Positions 50,507-59,836 of a DNA stretch of 64,000 nucleotides are shown here, in pieces. This DNA comes from 66-474 sp040255405 (GTDB lineage: Bacteria > Pseudomonadota > Gammaproteobacteria > Xanthomonadales > Rhodanobacteraceae). The stretch is taken from assembly GCA_040255405.1 (NCBI GenBank), contig JBDZUX010000003.1:124001-188000 (forward strand). The letters run 5' to 3'. The notes beneath the pieces are model-generated. The model was not told the DNA's origin, made no database searches, and saw only the letters and a program-made list of their open reading frames with translations. A program made the position numbers and the translations under genes. Within the stretch, counting starts at the first letter, position 1, and each line of letters opens with the position of its first letter.

Positions 50507-52171
50507 ATGACACAAAGCGGCGACTTTCATACCCGCATCGCGCATCCAGGTGAAATCAGCGAGTTGCTGGAAACCTTGCGCGAGCCGGGCACCGCGTGCG
50601 TGGTCCTCGAACAGGATCCGACTGCCGAGTTGCCCGTGACGGTGGCGGCGATCCGCGCGGGCGAAGCGTTGCACCTCGATGTCAGCGCCATCGCCGGGGG
50701 CACCACGGCGTTCCGCGAGGGTGCCGCCTTCCGGCTGAACGGCCAGGGGCCACGGGGCGTGCTGCGCACGCCGGTCCTGACGGCCCGGCAGATCTGGGAG
50801 GAAGACCAGCGGCGGCTTTGCGAATGCGGATTCCCGGCGTGGCTCGAAAAGCACCAGCAGCGCGACACGTTTCGCGCGCGGCTGCGCCGTGGCATGAAGG
50901 TGAGGGTGAACCTGCAGGACGCCGGCGCCACCGCGACCGGATACCTGCGCGACCTTTCGCTGCATGGCTGCATGGTGGAAGCAGAGCTTTCGGCGGCGGC
51001 GCTGCTGGACGACCGCAACCGCCCCCTGCAACTGGAAATGACGTTTCCCGACGGCAGCCGGTTCACCGCGCCGGGCTGGCCGCGCCACCAGCACTTTCGC
51101 AACGATCGCATCCTGTGCGGCTTCCGGCTCGAAGTGGCCGGACGGGACAAGCAACAACGGTTGTGGTTCCTGGTGCGCGAAACCGAGCGCGAATCCGCGC
51201 GTCATGCCGCGTCCGACAAGAGCGACCTGCGCCCGTCGCCCCTGTATCTCGGCAGCACCATCGATGACGCGGCCGAGCAGTCCGACGCCTATCGCAATCC
51301 GATCGCCCGGCAGCTCGCAGGCTCCGCGTCGTTCCTCGCGACCCAGATCATGAAGCTGCGCCAGGGCGGGCTCGTCGAGCCGAAACTGCTCTCGCAGCAT
51401 TCGGCCAGGCTCCTGGCGTTGCATGCGGAAGATCGCGAAGGGCTGTTGTTCGCGCTGACCTGCCTGCATCGCGAATTGCCACTGATCCGGCACTGTCTCA
51501 CGGTCGCGGTGCGGCTGGCGGACCTGGGCGCGGCGCTCGGCCTGAAGCCGGAGGTGTGCCGGGCGCTGGCGGCGGCCGGCCTGGTGCACGACCTCGGCAA
51601 GGCGTTGCTGCCCCCGGCGCTTCGCGATGCGCCACACCTCGACGCCGAACAGCTCCGCCAGTTCAGGCAGCACGTGGCGCTGGTCAAGGACCGGCTCGCC
51701 GCCTGCCACTGGCTGTCGCCGGTGGCCATCCAGACCGTGATCGAAGGCGGCAACGAACGCCTGGACGGCAGCGGGTATCCAGCCCGCCGCAGCGGCGACA
51801 AGTTGCACGCGCTGATGCGTGTCGCGGCCATCGTGGACGTGGTGGATGCGATGGGACGCGACCGCGCCGACCGCGCCGGGCTGCCGATCGATCGCATCTA
51901 TCAACACTTGCGGCAATCGCCGGCGCAATTCGATCCGCGCTGGGTGGAGCGCTACGTCGATCATTTCGGCACTTGGCCAGTGGGTACGCTGCTGCGCTAT
52001 CCGCGCGGCGAATTCGGCTGGGTGCTGTCGCTGGATGCCGACCGCGCCGTCGCCGCGGTGCGCCAGGTAGACGAACCATCCTTCGACGACGCCACCAGCG
52101 GCATCCTCGTCCACGGCCGCGACCTCGCGCGCCTGGGCGAACCGGTGGAAGCACTGCTGCCGGGCGAGTGA
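50507..52171 (+). CDS. PilZ domain protein with HD-GYP-like domain
   Basis: A 554-residue signalling protein. An N-terminal YcgR-type beta domain (about 1-110) precedes a PilZ domain with the c-di-GMP-binding RRGMKVR and DLSLHG (149-154) motifs. The C-terminal third is an HD-GYP-type domain: LVHDLGKALLP (HD pair at 361-362) and NERLDGSGYP (416-425). Active HD-GYP phosphodiesterases normally have an HHE segment before the DGxGYP; here it is GGNE, so one or more metal ligands seem replaced. It may bind c-di-GMP without, or with reduced, hydrolysis. Confidence 0.82.
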   Translation: MTQSGDFHTRIAHPGEISELLETLREPGTACVVLEQDPTAELPVTVAAIRAGEALHLDVSAIAGGTTAFREGAAFRLNGQGPRGVLRTPVLTARQIWEEDQRRLCECGFPAWLEKHQQRDTFRARLRRGMKVRVNLQDAGATATGYLRDLSLHGCMVEAELSAAALLDDRNRPLQLEMTFPDGSRFTAPGWPRHQHFRNDRILCGFRLEVAGRDKQQRLWFLVRETERESARHAASDKSDLRPSPLYLGSTIDDAAEQSDAYRNPIARQLAGSASFLATQIMKLRQGGLVEPKLLSQHSARLLALHAEDREGLLFALTCLHRELPLIRHCLTVAVRLADLGAALGLKPEVCRALAAAGLVHDLGKALLPPALRDAPHLDAEQLRQFRQHVALVKDRLAACHWLSPVAIQTVIEGGNERLDGSGYPARRSGDKLHALMRVAAIVDVVDAMGRDRADRAGLPIDRIYQHLRQSPAQFDPRWVERYVDHFGTWPVGTLLRYPRGEFGWVLSLDADRAVAAVRQVDEPSFDDATSGILVHGRDLARLGEPVEALLPGE

Positions 52172-52195
52172 TGCGCCCGGCCTCCACCCATCCTG

Positions 52196-52201
52196 CATAA
52201 T
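52196..52201 (+). promoter_or_regulatory. Start-proximal -10 candidate (CATAAT) for corA
   Basis: CATAAT ends seven bases before the corA ATG at 52208, so transcription would begin at or next to the start codon, giving a leaderless mRNA. No ribosome binding site is visible upstream of the ATG, which agrees. Confidence 0.35.
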
Positions 52202-52207
52202 CGACAC

Positions 52208-53200
52208 ATGGATACGCTCGCCACCCGGCCGATGGTCGCCAACTGCGCCGCCTACGGCGCGGACGGAAAAAAGATCCGCGACATCACGCTGGACGAGATC
52301 AGCGATTTCGTTGCGCCGGCGCAGGGCTTCGTATGGGTGGGGCTGGTAGAACCCGACGAGGCGTTGCTGGAAAAACTGCAGGGAGAATTCGGGCTGCACG
52401 AACTCGCCGTCGAGGATGCGCACGGCGCGCACCAGCGGCCCAAGATCGAGTCGTACGGCGACTCGCTGTTTGTGGTTGCGCAGACCGCGCAGATGACCGA
52501 GGGCAGCATCGCGTTCGGCGAAACCCACATCTTCGTCGGCAGGCACTATCTGCTGTCGGTGCGGCACGGCGCTTCGCAGTCGTATGCGCCCGCGCGCCGT
52601 GCCTGCGAACAGACGCCTGAACATCTCGCGCTCGGCCCCAGCTATGCGCTGTATTCGATCCTCGATCTGGTCGTCGACAACTACCTGCCGATCGTGCAGG
52701 ACTTCAAGCAGGAGCTGCAGGAACTGGAACAGGACGTGTTTGCCGACGTCTCCAATCGCGACGTGACCCGGCGCCTGTACGACATGCAGCGCGAACTGCT
52801 GACGCTGAAGCTCGCGGCCACGCCGCTGCAGGACATGCTGGGGCAACTGGTGCGTCTGCACCCGGAAGTGATCCGCGACGAGGTGCGGCCCTACTTCCGC
52901 GACGTGCAGGACCACGTCACCCGCGTCAGCGATGCGATCAATTCGATGCGCGAAATGCTGGGCGCGGCGATGAACGTCAACCTGTCACTGATCACGGTGC
53001 GCCAGAACGACGTGGTGAAACGCCTCGCCGGCTGGGCGGCGCTGCTGGCCGCGCCGACCCTGCTGGCAAGCTGGTACGGCATGAACTTCCACGACATGCC
53101 GGAACTGGCCAAGCCCTACGCGTACCCCATCATCATCGGCATCACCATCGCGGTGTGCATCACGCTTTATGTCGTGCTGAAGCGGGCGAAGTGGCTGTAG
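52208..53200 (+). CDS. corA: CorA family magnesium/cobalt transporter
   Basis: A 330-residue 2-TM divalent cation channel. The soluble N-terminal domain (FVWVGLVEPDEALLEKLQGEFGLHELAVED) and long stalk helix lead to two C-terminal membrane helices with the pore signature YGMNF between them. It imports magnesium. The last 41 bases overlap the end of the convergent lgt gene. No ribosome binding site precedes the ATG. Confidence 0.94.
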   Translation: MDTLATRPMVANCAAYGADGKKIRDITLDEISDFVAPAQGFVWVGLVEPDEALLEKLQGEFGLHELAVEDAHGAHQRPKIESYGDSLFVVAQTAQMTEGSIAFGETHIFVGRHYLLSVRHGASQSYAPARRACEQTPEHLALGPSYALYSILDLVVDNYLPIVQDFKQELQELEQDVFADVSNRDVTRRLYDMQRELLTLKLAATPLQDMLGQLVRLHPEVIRDEVRPYFRDVQDHVTRVSDAINSMREMLGAAMNVNLSLITVRQNDVVKRLAGWAALLAAPTLLASWYGMNFHDMPELAKPYAYPIIIGITIAVCITLYVVLKRAKWL

Positions 53201-54095
53201 CTCCCACGGCTTTCGGCTGGATCACCGGCGCACGGCGCGACATCCACAGCAGCACGAGCCCGACCACGATCAGCGGCAACGATTGCACCTGGCCCATGGT
53301 CAGCCAGCCGGTGTGGAACAGGTAGCCGAGTTGCGGATCGGGTTCGCGGACGAATTCGATCGCGAACCGGAAACAGCCGTACATCAGCGCGAACAGCCCG
53401 GAGACCGCGTAACGGTGCCGCGGCTTGATCGAGAACACCCACAGCACCGTGAACATCACCACGCCTTCGAGCAGGAATTCGTACAGCTCGGAAGGCTGGC
53501 GCGCGTAGGCGTCCAGCGCGCCGCTCGGATACAGCGCGCGCAATTGCTCCACCGACATGCCGGCGAATTTCGGATTCTCCTGCAGCGCGGTCGGATAAAT
53601 CATCGCCCACGGCAGGTCACTGAGCTTGCCCCACAGTTCACCGTTGATGAAATTGCCGAGCCGCCCGAGGCCCAGCCCGATCGGCACCAGCGGCGCGACG
53701 AAATCCACCACGTCGAAGTAATGCGTGATCGCAGCGCGGCGCCGCCACCACCACCAGAGGCTCGCGACCAGCACGCCGAGCAGCCCGCCGTGGAACGACA
53801 TCCCGCCATCCCAGACCCGGAACAACTGCAATGGATCATTCCAGATCCAGTCGATCGGCTGGTAGGTCAGCATGTACCAGACGCGGCCGCCGACGATGAT
53901 GCCCAGCATGCAATAGAACGCAAGGTCGAGGAACCCATCGCGATCGACCGGCAGCCGTCCGCGCCGGCGCCGATATTCGCCCAGCATCAGGCCGCCGATG
54001 AAACCGCCGAGGTACATCAGCCCGTACCAGCGCACCCCGAACGAACCGATGTGGAACGCGATGGGATCGATATCGACGAAGAAGGGATGGGTCAT
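53160..54095 (-). CDS. lgt: Prolipoprotein diacylglyceryl transferase
   Basis: Inner-membrane enzyme that attaches diacylglycerol to the lipobox Cys of prolipoproteins, 311 residues with about seven helices. The family signature GLGRLGNFINGELWGK is intact, with RWYGLMYLGGF and the DGGMSFHGGLLG loop (conserved His). The C terminus is a 25-residue tail after the last helix. thyA, its frequent neighbour, is absent; the gene converges on corA. Confidence 0.95.
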   Translation of the reverse strand: MTHPFFVDIDPIAFHIGSFGVRWYGLMYLGGFIGGLMLGEYRRRRGRLPVDRDGFLDLAFYCMLGIIVGGRVWYMLTYQPIDWIWNDPLQLFRVWDGGMSFHGGLLGVLVASLWWWWRRRAAITHYFDVVDFVAPLVPIGLGLGRLGNFINGELWGKLSDLPWAMIYPTALQENPKFAGMSVEQLRALYPSGALDAYARQPSELYEFLLEGVVMFTVLWVFSIKPRHRYAVSGLFALMYGCFRFAIEFVREPDPQLGYLFHTGWLTMGQVQSLPLIVVGLVLLWMSRRAPVIQPKAVGATATSPASARHKA

Positions 54096-54099
54096 TGGC

Positions 54100-54215
54100 T
54101 TTGCTCCCTTCTCCCTTCGGGAGAAGGACCGGGGATGAAGGTTCGGTGGCGCCGGAAACGCGGCATTATGCGCGGAATCGTACCCTCGCCCAACCCTTTC
54201 GCGGAGAAAGAGGAA
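54100..54215. repeat. Family C repeat, copy between rlmI and lgt
   Basis: Contains a CTTCTCCC/GGGAGAAG hairpin (54109-54127), then GGGATGAAGGTTCGG, and TACCCTCGCCCAACCC in the opposite sense. The order CTCCC-hairpin, GATGAGGGTTCGG, then TACCCTC-CCC matches the insert in the DUF255 gene at 58.3 kb. It occupies almost all of the rlmI-lgt gap. Confidence 0.7.
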
Positions 54216-54218
54216 CCG

Positions 54219-55424
54219 TCAAGCCGGCAGCACGCGGCAGATGAACCCCTTCAGGTAATCGGTTTCCGGAATCGCCGGATGCACCGGATGATCCGGCGCC
54301 TGCTGCAACTGCTGCAACACCTGCACGCTGCGGTCGAGATGGCGCGCCCCGCGCTGCACCGCATCGAGCAGCGCCGTGCGCGGCATGTGGTACGAACACG
54401 AGCACGTCACCAGAATGCCGTCGCGCGACAGCACCTGCATCGCCAGTTCGTTGATGCGGCGATACGCCAACGCGCCTTCCTTCAAGTCCTTCTTGCGCTT
54501 GACGAACGCGGGCGGATCGAGGATCACGACGTCGAAATGCTCGCGGCGTTCGCGCAGGTCTTTCAGAAAATCGAAGGCGTCCGCGCGCTCGGCACGCACG
54601 CGCTCGGCCAGGCCATTGCGCTCCGCATTCGTACCGACCAGTTTCACTGCCGAAGCCGAGGCATCGACGCACACGACTTCCCTCGCGCCCATCGACGCGG
54701 CGCGCAGCCCCCACGCGCCGAGGTACGCGAACATGTCCAGCACCCGCGCGCCCTTCACGTAGGGCGCCAGCGCGTCGCGATTGGCACGCTGGTCGTAGAA
54801 CCAGCCGGTCTTCTGCCCGCCGATCGCATCGACCGCGAATGCCACGCCGCCTTCGCGCACGCGCAGCGCGCCGGGCGGATCGCCGAAACCGACGTCGGCA
54901 TAGCTCATCAGGCCTTCCAGTGCACGAATGCCGGCGTCGTTCTTCCAGATCAGCGCGCGCGGCTTCAGCACCTTCTGCACCGCCGCCTCGACCTGCGGCT
55001 TCAGGCGTTCGATGCCGGCGGTGGTCGCCTGCGCCACGATCACGTCGTCGAAACGATCCAGCGTCAGCCCCGGCACGCCATCGGACTCCCCGTACAGCAA
55101 CCGGTAGTACGGTTCCGGATGCAGCCGTTCGCGCAGCGCCAGCGCCACCTGCAGGCGATGGGTCAGCAGCGAGGCATCCAACGGATGCTCCATGCCACGC
55201 ACCACCAGCCGCGCACAAATCAGCGAATGCGGATTGACATAGCCGACGCCGATCGGCTTGTCGCGCGCATCCACGATCACGCACGCGTCACCCGGCTGGA
55301 ATGAAGTCAACGGCGAGCGCGCGACGTCCACCTCGTTGGCGAACACCCACATGTGACCCGCACGCAGCCGCACATCCTCGCCACGCTTCAGGTACAACGC
55401 GGGGTACTCGACGCCTTCGTCCAC
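54219..55424 (-). CDS. rlmI: 23S rRNA (cytosine-C5)-methyltransferase RlmI-like
   Basis: Class I SAM-dependent methyltransferase of 401 residues with an N-terminal PUA domain (LKRGEDVRLRAGHMWVFANEV), an EEHEH-like middle, and the Rossmann domain: RVLDMFAYLGAWGLRA, VVCVDASASAV, DVVILDPPAFVKRKKDL and the catalytic CSCSYHM. In E. coli RlmI makes m5C1962 of 23S rRNA. The GTG at 55424 is preceded by GAAGGA eight bases away and gives the family length. Confidence 0.9.
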   Translation of the reverse strand: MDEGVEYPALYLKRGEDVRLRAGHMWVFANEVDVARSPLTSFQPGDACVIVDARDKPIGVGYVNPHSLICARLVVRGMEHPLDASLLTHRLQVALALRERLHPEPYYRLLYGESDGVPGLTLDRFDDVIVAQATTAGIERLKPQVEAAVQKVLKPRALIWKNDAGIRALEGLMSYADVGFGDPPGALRVREGGVAFAVDAIGGQKTGWFYDQRANRDALAPYVKGARVLDMFAYLGAWGLRAASMGAREVVCVDASASAVKLVGTNAERNGLAERVRAERADAFDFLKDLRERREHFDVVILDPPAFVKRKKDLKEGALAYRRINELAMQVLSRDGILVTCSCSYHMPRTALLDAVQRGARHLDRSVQVLQQLQQAPDHPVHPAIPETDYLKGFICRVLPA

Positions 55425-55535
55425 GGCTGCATTCCTTCGAACCAGCACGCAACAGTATCGGGGAACCGCGCGCCTTAACAAGGCCGTATCGCACTGGCAT
55501 ACTCGGGCCGGGGTTTTCCACACGGGGACACACCG

Positions 55536-57539
55536 ATGCGTTTTGCATGCCTTGCCTGCTGGCTGTGCATCGCCGGCATGTCGCTTTGCGCCACCGCCGG
55601 CGCGGCGGAACTGCCGGTTTCCGACTTCGTCAAGCACCCGACGCTGACCAATCCGGTCATTTCACCGGACGGCAAGTACCTGGCCGTCACCGTCAACGAA
55701 AACACCAACAGCACCGACGCCAGTTACCAATTGGCGGTACTGAGCCTGCCGGACCTGAAGCCCGTCAGCCGCCTCGACATGGCGCCGCGCTTCATGCCGT
55801 TCAACCTGCACTGGGTCAGCAATGCCAGGCTGATCATGGGCCTGGCCCGGGAGACCGGCACGCTGGTGGCGCCGTCGGCCACCGGCGACATCGTGGGCGT
55901 GGATTTCGACGGCACGCACAAGAAGACCCTGTACAGCCTGGAGCATCGCGGCGGCACGTTTTCGTCGGTGAACTCGCTCGACATCCCACAGGGTTTCCCC
56001 TCCATCGTGGGCACGCCCTTCCAGCCGAACGGGCACTTCTACCTGAGCCTGGATCGCATGCCGGGCGGCGCGGAGGGCGACGTCTGGCAATACGGCAAAT
56101 CCGACCTGTATGACGTGGACGGCGCCAGCGGTCGCGCCATCAAGATCGGCGAAATCGACCACGGCGGCATGTCGCTGCTTCCGCACGACGGCGTCGCGCG
56201 CATTGCCTCGGGCGAAGACACCCGGATGAACGCGGTGGCATTTTCCAGCACCGACGGCAAGGCCTGGACGCGCATGCCGGATTCCGTGGTCGGCAAATCG
56301 TTCGATGCGCTTGCGATCAGCCGTGACGGCAAGCACCTGTACGCGCTGTCCAGCCTGGATGGCGGCCCCGATCAGCTGATCGAGTGCAACCTGGACGGCA
56401 GTGGCCGTACCGTGTTGGCGTCGGACCCGTTTTCTTCGGTCACGGACGTGATGTGGAATCCGGAAACGGGCGCCCCGATCGCGGCGGCATTCGGCGCCGG
56501 CGGCCGTCCGAAGGTCCAGTACATCGGCAACGATGCCTACGCGCAGATCATGCAGGCGCTGTCCCAGAGCCAGCCTGCCGATATCGTGTCGATGGAAGGC
56601 GCCAGCACCGACGGTGCGACGCTGCTGATCAGCGTGCGCAGTGATCGCAATCCCGGCGCGTTCGCGCTGTTCGAGCGCAACGGCATGCACGCGCGGCCGC
56701 TGTACCAGGCGTTGCCGTGGATCAAGCCGGCCGACATGCCCGAGCGCATGCCGATCCGCTTCAAGGACCGCGACGGGGTGGAACTGGCGGGTTTCCTGAC
56801 TTTGCCGAACGGCGGGAATCACAAGCACCTTCCGCTCGTGTTGATTCCGCACGGCGGCCCGATCGGTCCAAGCGATGGCTGGTTCTACGATCCGTGGGCC
56901 GCCTTGCTGGCCAACCGCGGCTACGCGAGCCTGCAGGTCAACTATCGCGGTTCGGGCGATCGCGGCTACAACTTCCAGCGCGCCGGGTACAAGCAATTCG
57001 CGACCGGCATCCAGGACGACCTGATCGATGGCGTGCAATGGGCGATCGCCCAGGGCTATGTCGATCCGAACCGCATCTGCGTGTTCGGCGGCAGCTTCGG
57101 CGGTTATTCGTCGCTGATGCAGCCGATCCTCGCACCCCGGTTGTACAAGTGCGCGGTCGATTACGCCGGCGTCTACGACTGGCGCATCGGCATGGACAAG
57201 AGCGACACGCGCCGTTTCGCCGGCGGCCGCCTGTACTTCAAGGACGCCATCGGCACCCGCGAGGATGCCTACGCGATGTCACCGGTCAGCATGATGGAAA
57301 AGTTCAACGTGCCGGTGCTGATCGCGCACGGCAAGGACGACCCGCGCGTGCCGTACCAGAACGCCACCGACTTGCGCGCATACCTGGACAAGGCCGGCCA
57401 GCCATACGAATGGCTGGCCAAGGCCAAGGAATTGCACGGTTTTGCGAGCGAAGACCACAACGAGGAACTCTGGAACATGATCCTGCCGTTCCTCGGCAAG
57501 CACATCGGGGCCGGCAACACGGCTTCGGCGTCACACTGA
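55536..57539 (+). CDS. Secreted S9-family prolyl oligopeptidase-like peptidase
   Basis: A 667-residue exported serine peptidase. Signal peptide MRFACLACWLCIAGMSLCATAGA, then a beta-propeller (about 30-400) and an alpha/beta hydrolase domain. The triad is Ser520 (FGGSFGGYSS), Asp601 or 602 (HGKDDPRVPY) and His634 (LHGFAS). Family members act as dipeptidyl or acylaminoacyl peptidases in the periplasm. A strong intrinsic terminator follows its stop. Confidence 0.92.
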   Translation: MRFACLACWLCIAGMSLCATAGAAELPVSDFVKHPTLTNPVISPDGKYLAVTVNENTNSTDASYQLAVLSLPDLKPVSRLDMAPRFMPFNLHWVSNARLIMGLARETGTLVAPSATGDIVGVDFDGTHKKTLYSLEHRGGTFSSVNSLDIPQGFPSIVGTPFQPNGHFYLSLDRMPGGAEGDVWQYGKSDLYDVDGASGRAIKIGEIDHGGMSLLPHDGVARIASGEDTRMNAVAFSSTDGKAWTRMPDSVVGKSFDALAISRDGKHLYALSSLDGGPDQLIECNLDGSGRTVLASDPFSSVTDVMWNPETGAPIAAAFGAGGRPKVQYIGNDAYAQIMQALSQSQPADIVSMEGASTDGATLLISVRSDRNPGAFALFERNGMHARPLYQALPWIKPADMPERMPIRFKDRDGVELAGFLTLPNGGNHKHLPLVLIPHGGPIGPSDGWFYDPWAALLANRGYASLQVNYRGSGDRGYNFQRAGYKQFATGIQDDLIDGVQWAIAQGYVDPNRICVFGGSFGGYSSLMQPILAPRLYKCAVDYAGVYDWRIGMDKSDTRRFAGGRLYFKDAIGTREDAYAMSPVSMMEKFNVPVLIAHGKDDPRVPYQNATDLRAYLDKAGQPYEWLAKAKELHGFASEDHNEELWNMILPFLGKHIGAGNTASASH

Positions 57540-57559
57540 GGCCACCTTTCGTTGCACAT

Positions 57560-57593
57560 CACGAAGCCCGGCGCGAGCCGGGCTTCGTGTTTT
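57560..57593 (+). terminator. Intrinsic terminator after the S9 peptidase gene
   Basis: A perfect 13-bp stem (57560-57572 with 57577-57589) capped by a GCGA tetraloop is followed by TTTT. It lies 20 bases downstream of the peptidase stop and 24 bases before the next ATG. It is the clearest rho-independent terminator in the window. Confidence 0.92.
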
Positions 57594-57616
57594 CGCGTTC
57601 GCGCTAGCATGGAGCG

Positions 57617-59827
57617 ATGACCATGACGGCACTCGATCGCAACCGGCTGGACAATAGTTCCAGCCCTTACCTTCGCCAGCACGCGGGCAACCCGGTGCAC
57701 TGGCAGCCGTGGGACGGGCTGGCGCTTGCGCACGCGCGCGAGACCGACACGCCGATCCTGCTGTCGATCGGCTACAGCGCGTGCCATTGGTGCCACGTGA
57801 TGGCGCACGAGTGCTTCGAGAGACCCGAGATCGCGGCGCTGATGAACGGGTCGTTCGTCAACATCAAACTGGATCGCGAGGAACGCCCGGACATCGACCG
57901 CGTCTATCAGCTCGCACACCAGGCGCTCAGCCAGCGCGGCGGCGGCTGGCCGCTGACCGCGTTCCTCGACCCGCAGACGCTGTCGCCGTTCTACATCGGC
58001 ACGTACTTTCCGCCCACGCCACGCCATGGCCTGCCTGGGTTTCCCGAGGTATTGCAGCACGTGCGCGCCTACTTCGATTCCAATCGGGACGAACTCCGCG
58101 CACACGCCGAGAAGTTGCAGACGTGGATGCAGCATGCGGAAGCGGTATCCGGGGGAGAAATCGTCCCGATGGCGGAGGCGAACGCGCAAGCACAGCAGCG
58201 CGTCGAATCCCGTTTCGACGCGCGTTGGGGTGGCAACGCCGGCGCACCCAAGTTCCCGCGCGCCACCGAACTCGAATGGCTCTTGGATCCTTCTCCCTCC
58301 GGGAGGGGGTGGCGCGCAACGCCGGATGAGGGTTCGGAGTTGCCGTACCCTCACCCCTGCCCCTCTCCCGGAGGGAGAGGGGTTGCCATGGCGCACCTCA
58401 CCCTCGCGAACATGTCCGCGCGTGGCTTGCAGGACCATCTCGGCGGTGGGTTCTTCCGCTATTGCGTGGATGCAAACTGGACTATCCCGCACTTTGAAAA
58501 GATGCTGTACGACAACGCGCAATTGCTGCCGGTGTATGCGCGGCTTGTCCGCGCATGCAAGAAGGGACACGATGCACGGCTCGCCGCCGATCCGGATGCC
58601 GACATATCGCTTCGCGAAGCAGCGAATGCGACGGTCGGCGGCATCGTGGATTGGCTCGAGCGCGACATGAGTGCGCCGAATCGCGCGTTCCACAGCTCGC
58701 TCGATGCCGACAGCGAGGGCGCGGAAGGCAAGTTTTACCTGTGGACGCGCGAACAGGTGAAGGCTCGGTTGACAGAGCGCGAGTTCGCGTTGGCCGAACG
58801 CGCGTTCGGTTTGGACCGTCCGCCGAATTTCGAAGGCACGGCCTGGCATTTGCTGCGCGTTGCACCGCTGGAAGACATCGCCCACGCGCTCGACACGCCG
58901 GTCGAAAGCGCGCCAATCGAGTACGCCGGGATCCGGCGGAAGCTGTTCGATGCCCGCGCAGGCCGACCGCACCCCGCGCGCGACGACAAGATCCTGACTG
59001 CATGGAATGCGCTCGCGATTTCCGGCCTCGCGCGCGCCGCGCGGTTGCTCGACGACGCGCGGTGCGGCGACATGGCCTTGCGCGCGCTGGACGCTTTGCG
59101 CGAAACGGCATGGATCGACGGCGCGCTGTGCGCCAACGCAGCGGAACCGCCGTCGCGCATCCCCGGCTTCCTCGATGACCATGCGTTCCTGCTCGACGCG
59201 CTGCTGGAAACCCTGCAGCTCACGTTCGCATCGCGCGATCTCGAGTGGGCGATTGCGCTGGCCGACACGCTGCTGGACAAGTTCGCGGATCGCGAAGGAG
59301 GCGGCTTCTGGTTTTCGACGTCCGCGCACGCCACGCCGCTCGCGCGCAGCCGCAACTGGACGGACGATGCGTTGCCGAACGGCAATGCGGTCGCCACGCG
59401 TTCACTGCTGCGCCTGGGTCACCTCCTCGGCGATACGCGCTATCTCGATAGCGCCGAGCGCGCGCTGCGTGCCGGCGCCAACGCACTGCACCAATATCCC
59501 GACGCCTGTCCCACCCTGCTGCGCGCGCTGCGCGAATTCGAACGCCCGCGCCCGCAGATCGTGGTGCGCTGCACCGCGAATCGGGCACCTGGGTGGCAAG
59601 CCGCACTGCAGACGGACTTGCGCGTCGCGGGCCTTGCGCCGGGCGGCGATCCGGTCGACGTCTTCATCATCCCGTCCGATGCCGGCGCGCTGCCCGGCGT
59701 ATTGGCGGCCCGCGACTTGCGCGGCGAGCAAGGCACCGCGTGGATTTGTGCGGGACTGACCTGCCGGGCGCCGGTCGCCTCGCCCGGCGATTTCGCCAAG
59801 GCGCTGCAAGCCGCACTGCCGGCCTGA
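57617..59827 (+). CDS. DUF255 thioredoxin-domain protein (YyaL-like) with repeat-derived insert
   Basis: A 736-residue protein of the spermatogenesis-associated-20/YyaL family: a DUF255 thioredoxin-like domain (NSSSPYLRQHAGNPVHWQPW, YSACHWCHVM with Cys56 and Cys59, DREERPDID) and an (alpha/alpha)6-barrel-like remainder with DHLGGGFFRYCVD, PHFEKMLYDNAQL and DDKILTAWNALAISGLARA. Residues about 223-258 break the family pattern between FPRATELEWLL and LTLANMSARGLQ and are encoded by an intergenic-type palindromic repeat read in frame. The reading frame is otherwise intact. Cellular role is poorly known. Confidence 0.88.
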   Translation: MTMTALDRNRLDNSSSPYLRQHAGNPVHWQPWDGLALAHARETDTPILLSIGYSACHWCHVMAHECFERPEIAALMNGSFVNIKLDREERPDIDRVYQLAHQALSQRGGGWPLTAFLDPQTLSPFYIGTYFPPTPRHGLPGFPEVLQHVRAYFDSNRDELRAHAEKLQTWMQHAEAVSGGEIVPMAEANAQAQQRVESRFDARWGGNAGAPKFPRATELEWLLDPSPSGRGWRATPDEGSELPYPHPCPSPGGRGVAMAHLTLANMSARGLQDHLGGGFFRYCVDANWTIPHFEKMLYDNAQLLPVYARLVRACKKGHDARLAADPDADISLREAANATVGGIVDWLERDMSAPNRAFHSSLDADSEGAEGKFYLWTREQVKARLTEREFALAERAFGLDRPPNFEGTAWHLLRVAPLEDIAHALDTPVESAPIEYAGIRRKLFDARAGRPHPARDDKILTAWNALAISGLARAARLLDDARCGDMALRALDALRETAWIDGALCANAAEPPSRIPGFLDDHAFLLDALLETLQLTFASRDLEWAIALADTLLDKFADREGGGFWFSTSAHATPLARSRNWTDDALPNGNAVATRSLLRLGHLLGDTRYLDSAERALRAGANALHQYPDACPTLLRALREFERPRPQIVVRCTANRAPGWQAALQTDLRVAGLAPGGDPVDVFIIPSDAGALPGVLAARDLRGEQGTAWICAGLTCRAPVASPGDFAKALQAALPA
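58285..58388. repeat. Family C repeat inserted in frame within the DUF255 gene
   Basis: About 100 bases contain a CTCCCTCCGGGAG hairpin at the left, the GCCGGATGAGGGTTCGG block, TACCCTCACCCCTGCCCC, and a second CTCCCGGAGGGAG hairpin at the right. These are hallmarks of the repeat seen in intergenic DNA at 54.1 and 61.3 kb. The insert keeps the frame open and adds a Pro/Gly-rich loop (PSPSGRGW...PSPGGRG). Confidence 0.88.
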
Positions 59828-59836
59828 CGGCCGCCG

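Noticed and set aside
50465..52915. An 816-codon open frame on the minus strand across the PilZ gene and corA
   Set aside because: It spans two well-supported plus-strand genes and shows no domain; a GC-driven shadow.
58285..58388. Interpreting the repeat in the DUF255 gene as two separate genes split by an intergenic region
   Set aside because: The frame stays open across the insert, family motifs continue on both sides, and no new start or stop is positioned there.
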